Source: Pyrenochaeta sp. MPI-SDFR-AT-0127
Lineage: Eukaryota > Ascomycota > Dothideomycetes > Pleosporales > Cucurbitariaceae
DNA length: 22,336 nt
Assembly: GCA_020747015.1 (NCBI GenBank)
Contig: JAGTJM010000153.1
Location: forward strand, 1 to 22,336
Direction: 5' to 3'
Made by a program: the position numbers and the translations under genes. Of this stretch, positions 18,011 to 22,336 are shown one piece after another. The notes beneath the pieces are model-generated. The model saw nothing but the letters and a program-made list of their open reading frames with translations, did no database searches and was not told the origin of the DNA. Positions within the stretch are counted from its first letter, which is position 1, and each line of letters starts with the position of its first letter.

Positions 18011-18989
18011 AAGTTACCTAATAAATTAATATAATTAGTTAGGTTTAGGACTACTATATAAAGGATAGGAAATTATAGGACTAATAGACTATAATACTTA
18101 ATAGAAAACGCTAGAGCTATAAGTAATAATAAGATTATCTACCTATATAGAGATATACCCTACTTATACTAGATAATAATAAAGAAAATATTCTACTAAT
18201 AGAACTATACCTAGGAAATCTAGTCTAGGGTACTAGAACTAGTTACTATAAGAAGAAGTAAGCGATATTACTAGACTACTACTAGATAATAGATTATAGA
18301 ATATAGGACGATAGCTATAAGCTACCCTATAAGCCTAGGGTAATACGTATATACTAAGTATAAGAGAAGATAGATATACTATAAACCTTAAGGGAAATAG
18401 ATAGATATCTAAGCTACTAGACTAGGACTAAGTCTATAAGGCTTCTTAATATAGAATAGATAGAGTATATAAGATAGACTATAGTATAAAAGAAATCTCT
18501 ATACTATAATATAACTTTAATTAGAGAAACCTATAATATAGAAGTTTATACTTTACGCGTATATATATAACTACTATAATACTACTACTTAGAAAAAGTA
18601 GAATAAATTACTTCCTAAGACCCTAATACTAATATAAATAGGAATAGTATAACTACTAAAGAAATATATATAAACTACCTATAGGATAAGAGATATACTA
18701 ACTATTCCTAGGATAAGTAAAGGAAGATAAATTAAATAGAATATTATTATAAATAAGAAATATACTAATAAGTACTAGTAGACCTATATAAACGTAGAAT
18801 AATAAGATATATAATAATAAGCTTAATAATAGATTTAATAAGTACTCTTTTTTAGAAAGAAATAGGAAACTAAACCTTATAATAAGTAGGAGACTAGAAT
18901 TAGATAAGGGAACTAATTCCCCTAAAGTTTAGTAATATAATACTATTAGAATAATAGGAGAGGAGCTACTCTAAATAAAAGTAAAACTT

Positions 18990-19200
18990 AGAAATATTAA
19001 TATATAGGCTCTAATTAATTTAGGATTATAGGGAAACTATATTTTAGGAATAGCTATATTAAAAGTAGGGCTATAACCTATTCTAAAAGAAAAACCTTAT
19101 TATATTACTATAGCTAATAATACGAATAGAGGACTTATTAAGTATAAAGTACTTAAAGAATTAATATTATATCTAGATAAATAGTAAGGTAAGACTAGAT
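18990..19200 (+). pseudogene. Aspartic protease remnant of the Gypsy element
   Basis: At 19008-19040 the frame reads ALINLGL*GNYI, matching the retroviral-type protease block A-L-I-D-S-G-A-S-G. The catalytic Asp is Asn, Ser is Leu and a stop follows. The downstream strand-rich sequence KEKPYYITIANNT fits the family. Confidence 0.65.
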
Positions 19201-19599
19201 ATTTTTAGCTTAGCACCTATAATATTATATTAGGGCTACCTTAGCTAAGAGATTATAACCTATATAGACTAGAAGAACTAGAGGATCTTAATAGGGTATA
19301 AGAATAATATATATACGCCTAGAAAACCTATATAGTAGTAGAATACCCTAGTAGATAAGAAGATAATAATAAATATTAGAACTTTAGTTAAGAGTATATC
19401 TATAGGAGTACTAACTAATAAGCTAAACTAACTACTAGTAAGAAAGATTAGAAGGTAGAGAATAGTAGAGAACTATATTACTCTAAAGATCCTATAAAAT
19501 ATATAGAATATATAGAAATATTTATAGAAAAGTAGGATTAGGAGTACTACTAAAATATTAACTATAGGATTATAAAATTAAACTAGAAGATAGTAAATA

Positions 19600-20240
19600 C
19601 CTAGGTTTATACTAATATATAAGTAACTAAGAAAGAGCTAGTAATACTAAAAAGTATATTAAGGAAATATTAGTAAAAGGATTTATCTAAAAATCTAAGT
19701 CCTTAGTAGGATACTCTATCCTATTTACGCTAAAGAAAGATAGTAGATTAAGACCTTATATAGATTACTATAAACTTAATAATATAACTAAAAAGAACTA
19801 CTACCTACTACCTAATATTTAAGACTTAGAGATAGGCTAGTAGAAGCTAAGATATTTATAGTACTAGACCTCTAAAGTATATATAACCTAATTAGGATAA
19901 AAAAGGTAAAGAATAGAAAACTGCCTTTAGAATAAGATATAGATACTATAAATACCTAGTTATACTATTTAGATTAATAAATATACTAGTAATATATTAA
20001 GAATTAGTTAATACTATATTAAAGACTATCTAGATAAATACGCTATAGTATACCTAGAGATATATTAGTATACTCTAATAATATAACTAATATAAAGATA
20101 TATTAAAGAAGTCCTTAAAGATTATAAGTATATAGGCTAGAGTTAAAACCTAAGAAATATAAATTCTATAAGGAAGAAGTTAAATTCCTAGGATATATAG
20201 TTAGAATTAATAGAGTTAGGATTAGTAATATAAAATATAA
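19600..20240 (+). pseudogene. Reverse transcriptase remnant of the Gypsy element
   Basis: From about 19690: VGYSILFTLKKDSRLRPYID then YYKLNNITKKNYYLLPNI, the RT fingers/palm entry typical of Gypsy. A stop-broken AKIFIVLDL*SIYNLIRIK follows, carrying the first palm Asp. The Y-x-D-D region near 20045-20075 has lost one base, leaving VYLE in one frame and DILVYSNN in the next. It is followed by KFYKEEVKFLGYIV near 20165. Confidence 0.85.
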
Positions 20241-20429
20241 ATAATAAAGACTAGGAAAACCTAAGATAGTTAAAGATATATAATCCTTTTAGGATTTATA
20301 AATTTTAATAATAATTTATTAAGGACTTCTTAAAGATTACTATACTACTAATATAACTTATAAAGAAGGAAGAACTATAGGAATAGGGAAGGAATAAGAT
20401 AAACCTTTAAGATACTTAAAGAAGTATTA

Positions 20430-20650
20430 TTAAGAACCTATACTAATAGTATTTACTAGTAGAAAGCCCTTTAAATAGAAATAGACGCCTTAGATTTAGT
20501 AATAGGAGTAGTAATACTCTAAGAAAAAGATAGGAAATAGTACCTAATAGCTATTACTTAAGAAAGTTCTTATAAGTAGAAGAATACTATAATATATATA
20601 ATAAAGAACTACTAGCTATTATAAATATATAAATATTAGTAATACTATAC
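20430..20650 (+). pseudogene. RNase H remnant of the Gypsy element
   Basis: FTSRKPFK then IDALDLVIGVVIL*EKDRK* and, after a frame change, EYYNIYNKELLAIINI. This matches the Gypsy RNase H entry (I-D-A-S ... G-A-V-L-x-Q) and its E-x-x-Y-x-x-x-x-K-E-L-L-A helix. The first Asp (IDA) is kept. Confidence 0.75.
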
Positions 20651-20899
20651 TAAAGGATATTTAGAACTTACTATCTTTATAGACTATAAGAACTAATATA
20701 CTTTATAATAATAAAATAACTAAATAGAAGATAAGTATAATAGTCTAAACTCCTAGGATAGTATAAATTTAAGATTATATATATACTAGGAAAAGATAAT
20801 AGCTAAGTAGATATACTTAGCTAAAGATATAATATAATAGGAAAGAAAACTAAGGTTTATATAGTAATCCTATAATAAAACTAAGATAGATTATTAGGA

Positions 20900-21660
20900 C
20901 TATTATAAGACTATAATATAATTATAAAAATTAGACCTAAGATTCTATAGGAACTTAAGGAAATAATTATCTATAATACTATAATAACCTAGTATATAGT
21001 TACTAAGGTATAGTAAGAACTATTAAACTTATTTAAGAAACTACTACTTCTAAATATAAAATAGAAAGTTAAGAATTATATTAAGAAATATATAAGTTAT
21101 TAGAAGAATAAGTATATAATATATATACTATATAGAGAATTATAACTAATAGAGCTACCTAATAAACTATAGGAAGATATTATAATAGACTTTATTATAG
21201 ACTTACTAGAGTCTATAGATAAAGTAACTAGATATAAGTATAATAGAATCCTTAATATAGTTTATAGATTTAGTAAAGGAGTAGATTTATACTATTTAGA
21301 AAGAACTTTATAATATAATAACTTATAGTAATAGTTAAGGATTAGATATTTAGATACTATAGAATACTATAATTAATATAAGTAATAGAGATAAGCTATT
21401 TATATCTAACTTCTAGGAAATTTATAGCGTAACTAGGGATTAAGAGAAAATTATCTACTACTACTACCTAGAAACTAATAGATAAATAGAATAAATAAAT
21501 AGAATACTTAAATATACTTAAGGATATATTATAACTATATATAAGATAATTAGGTATTACTACTACCTATAGTATAAATTACTTATAATAATAAGAAATT
21601 AGAGATAATAGGTATAATACTATTCTATATATACTATAGGAAATACCCTAATCTCTTTAA
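20900..21660 (+). pseudogene. Integrase remnant of the Gypsy element
   Basis: The core begins near 21173: EDIIIDFIIDLLESIDKV, then YKYNRILNIVYRFSKGVDLY, as in W-x-S-I-x-x-D-F-I-x-x-L-P and D-x-I-x-V-x-V-D-R-x-S-K. The first catalytic Asp is kept. Near 21389 SNRDKLFISNF* matches S-D-R-G-x-x-F-x-S, with the second Asp changed to Asn. The third acidic residue (IE*INRIL) is still Glu. Confidence 0.8.
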
Positions 21661-22039
21661 AAGAAATTTCCTAATACTAAAGCTAAAGTAGCTTTAAAGA
21701 ATATCTAAGAAATAAAGGATATATATAAAAATAAAGGAAAATATAGAAAAAATATAGTACTAATAAATTAAATATATTAATAAGAAAAGAAAAATAGTAC
21801 CTTAGCTAAAAAAGGGGATAAAGTATATTTACTTATAAAAAACCTTTAAATAAAATAACTAAATAAAGGACTAGACTATATTAAGGTTAGACTATTTTTA
21901 ATTAAGGAATAAAGAGGACTAGTAAATTATATACTTAATCTACTATAAATATAAAGATTAAACCTATATTCTATATAAAACTATTAGAACTAGTAGACCT
22001 AAATACTATTATAAATAATATTCTACTATAAACCTAAAG

Positions 22040-22205
22040 AAGAGACTAAGTTTAAAGTAGAAAGATCTTAGAATAAGTAGTAGGAGGATAAGTTAATAAC
22101 CTAGAAATATTCTTCTTAGTAAATAGAAAGGATACCTAGATTTGAGAAATATATAGGAACCATTAAGAAAACCTAAAAACTATAAATAAAGTTAATAGAG
22201 TACTA
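22040..22205 (+). pseudogene. Chromodomain remnant at the integrase C-terminus
   Basis: K*KGYLDLRNI*EPLRKPKN at about 22121-22180 fits the chromodomain core W-K-G-Y-x(5)-T-W-E-P-x-x-N-L-x-N. Both aromatic Trp codons are now TAG. Upstream EDKLIT*KY fits the preceding strand. In fungi and plants such chromodomains steer integration toward heterochromatin. Confidence 0.6.
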
Positions 22206-22336
22206 TAAAAAAGAAGTACTAAGAAGAAAGGGATATAAGCCTACTAGGATAAGAATTTATAATAAAATACTAGTACTATAACTCCTAATACTAACCTATA
22301 GAACCTAGGCTATATAAGAAGCCAAAACTTATATAA

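Larger units (their letters stand above)
12440..22336. other. AT-rich block with near-complete CpA/TpG loss (RIP-type)
   Basis: From about 12440 to the right edge the dinucleotides CA and TG are almost absent over line after line, while TA is extremely frequent and CG persists (for example ACGCGC). No open frame of useful length remains. In old frames, stops sit where Gln or Trp are expected (CAA/CAG to TAA/TAG, TGG to TAG), Cys and His have become Tyr, Asp has become Asn and Glu has become Lys. These are the C-to-T and G-to-A products of repeat-induced point mutation acting on both strands. The block contains at least one DNA transposon, LTR copies and a Gypsy element, listed separately. Confidence 0.9.
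16751..22336 (+). mobile_element. Ty3/Gypsy LTR retrotransposon with chromodomain, RIP-inactivated, 3' end outside window
   Basis: Order on the plus strand is LTR, gag with zinc knuckle, protease, reverse transcriptase, RNase H, integrase and a C-terminal chromodomain. The order RT-RNase H-integrase defines Ty3/Gypsy, and the terminal chromodomain places it with the chromodomain-bearing branch common in fungi. All domains are riddled with stops and lost key residues (see parts). The 3' LTR is not within the window, so the element is at least 5.5 kb. Confidence 0.88.

Noticed and set aside
12440..22336. Mitochondrial DNA or a centromere as the reason for the AT-rich block
   Set aside because: CpA/TpG depletion, readable Gypsy and Tc1 frames with transition-type damage, and continuity with nuclear genes fit RIP-mutated transposons. 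A centromeric location is possible but nothing here shows it.

Overview
The window looks like nuclear DNA of a filamentous ascomycete (Pezizomycotina). The genes carry short introns of about 50 nt with GTAAGN/GTATGT donors and CTAAC/CTGAC-type branch sites. The proteins belong to families typical of these fungi. The right 10 kb carries the mutational signature of repeat-induced point mutation (RIP). Species cannot be named from the sequence alone.

Layout. 1-328: 3' end of a dUTPase/dCTP-deaminase-fold gene (+). 329-5085: a graveyard of DNA transposons in still GC-balanced DNA. It holds a hAT C-terminal fragment with an open frame (738-1031), a broken hAT transposase with a BED-like finger (2376-3750), and a 5'-truncated pogo/Fot-type transposase with a C-terminal CCHC knuckle (about 3890-4862). 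Their nonsense codons are all explainable as CAA/CAG/CGA to TAA/TAG/TGA. 5086-6799: a four-exon MFS sugar transporter (-), intact except that intron 1 seems to end in CG instead of AG. 6800-7930: intergenic. 8155-12211: a decayed NOV-like (HSP90/histidine-kinase-type ATPase) gene (-) with a Pin4-like RRM-R3H module embedded in frame near its C-terminal third. It is broken by several stops and at least one frameshift.

12440-22336: an AT-rich block almost without CpA/TpG dinucleotides and with no usable ORF, as expected for saturating RIP. Old coding frames can still be read through the damage. They show a 1.35-kb Tc1/mariner element with 26-bp inverted repeats (12615-13964, transposase on -), three copies of one LTR (one truncated, two near full length, in opposite orientations), and a chromodomain-type Ty3/Gypsy retrotransposon. 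The retrotransposon has its 5' LTR near 16751-17157, then gag, protease, RT, RNase H, integrase and chromodomain, and runs off the right edge.

The only genes likely to be functional are the dUTPase-like gene and, if its first intron is still spliced, the transporter. The most unusual object is the NOV/Pin4 chimera. I see no operon-like system, RNA gene or CRISPR array.
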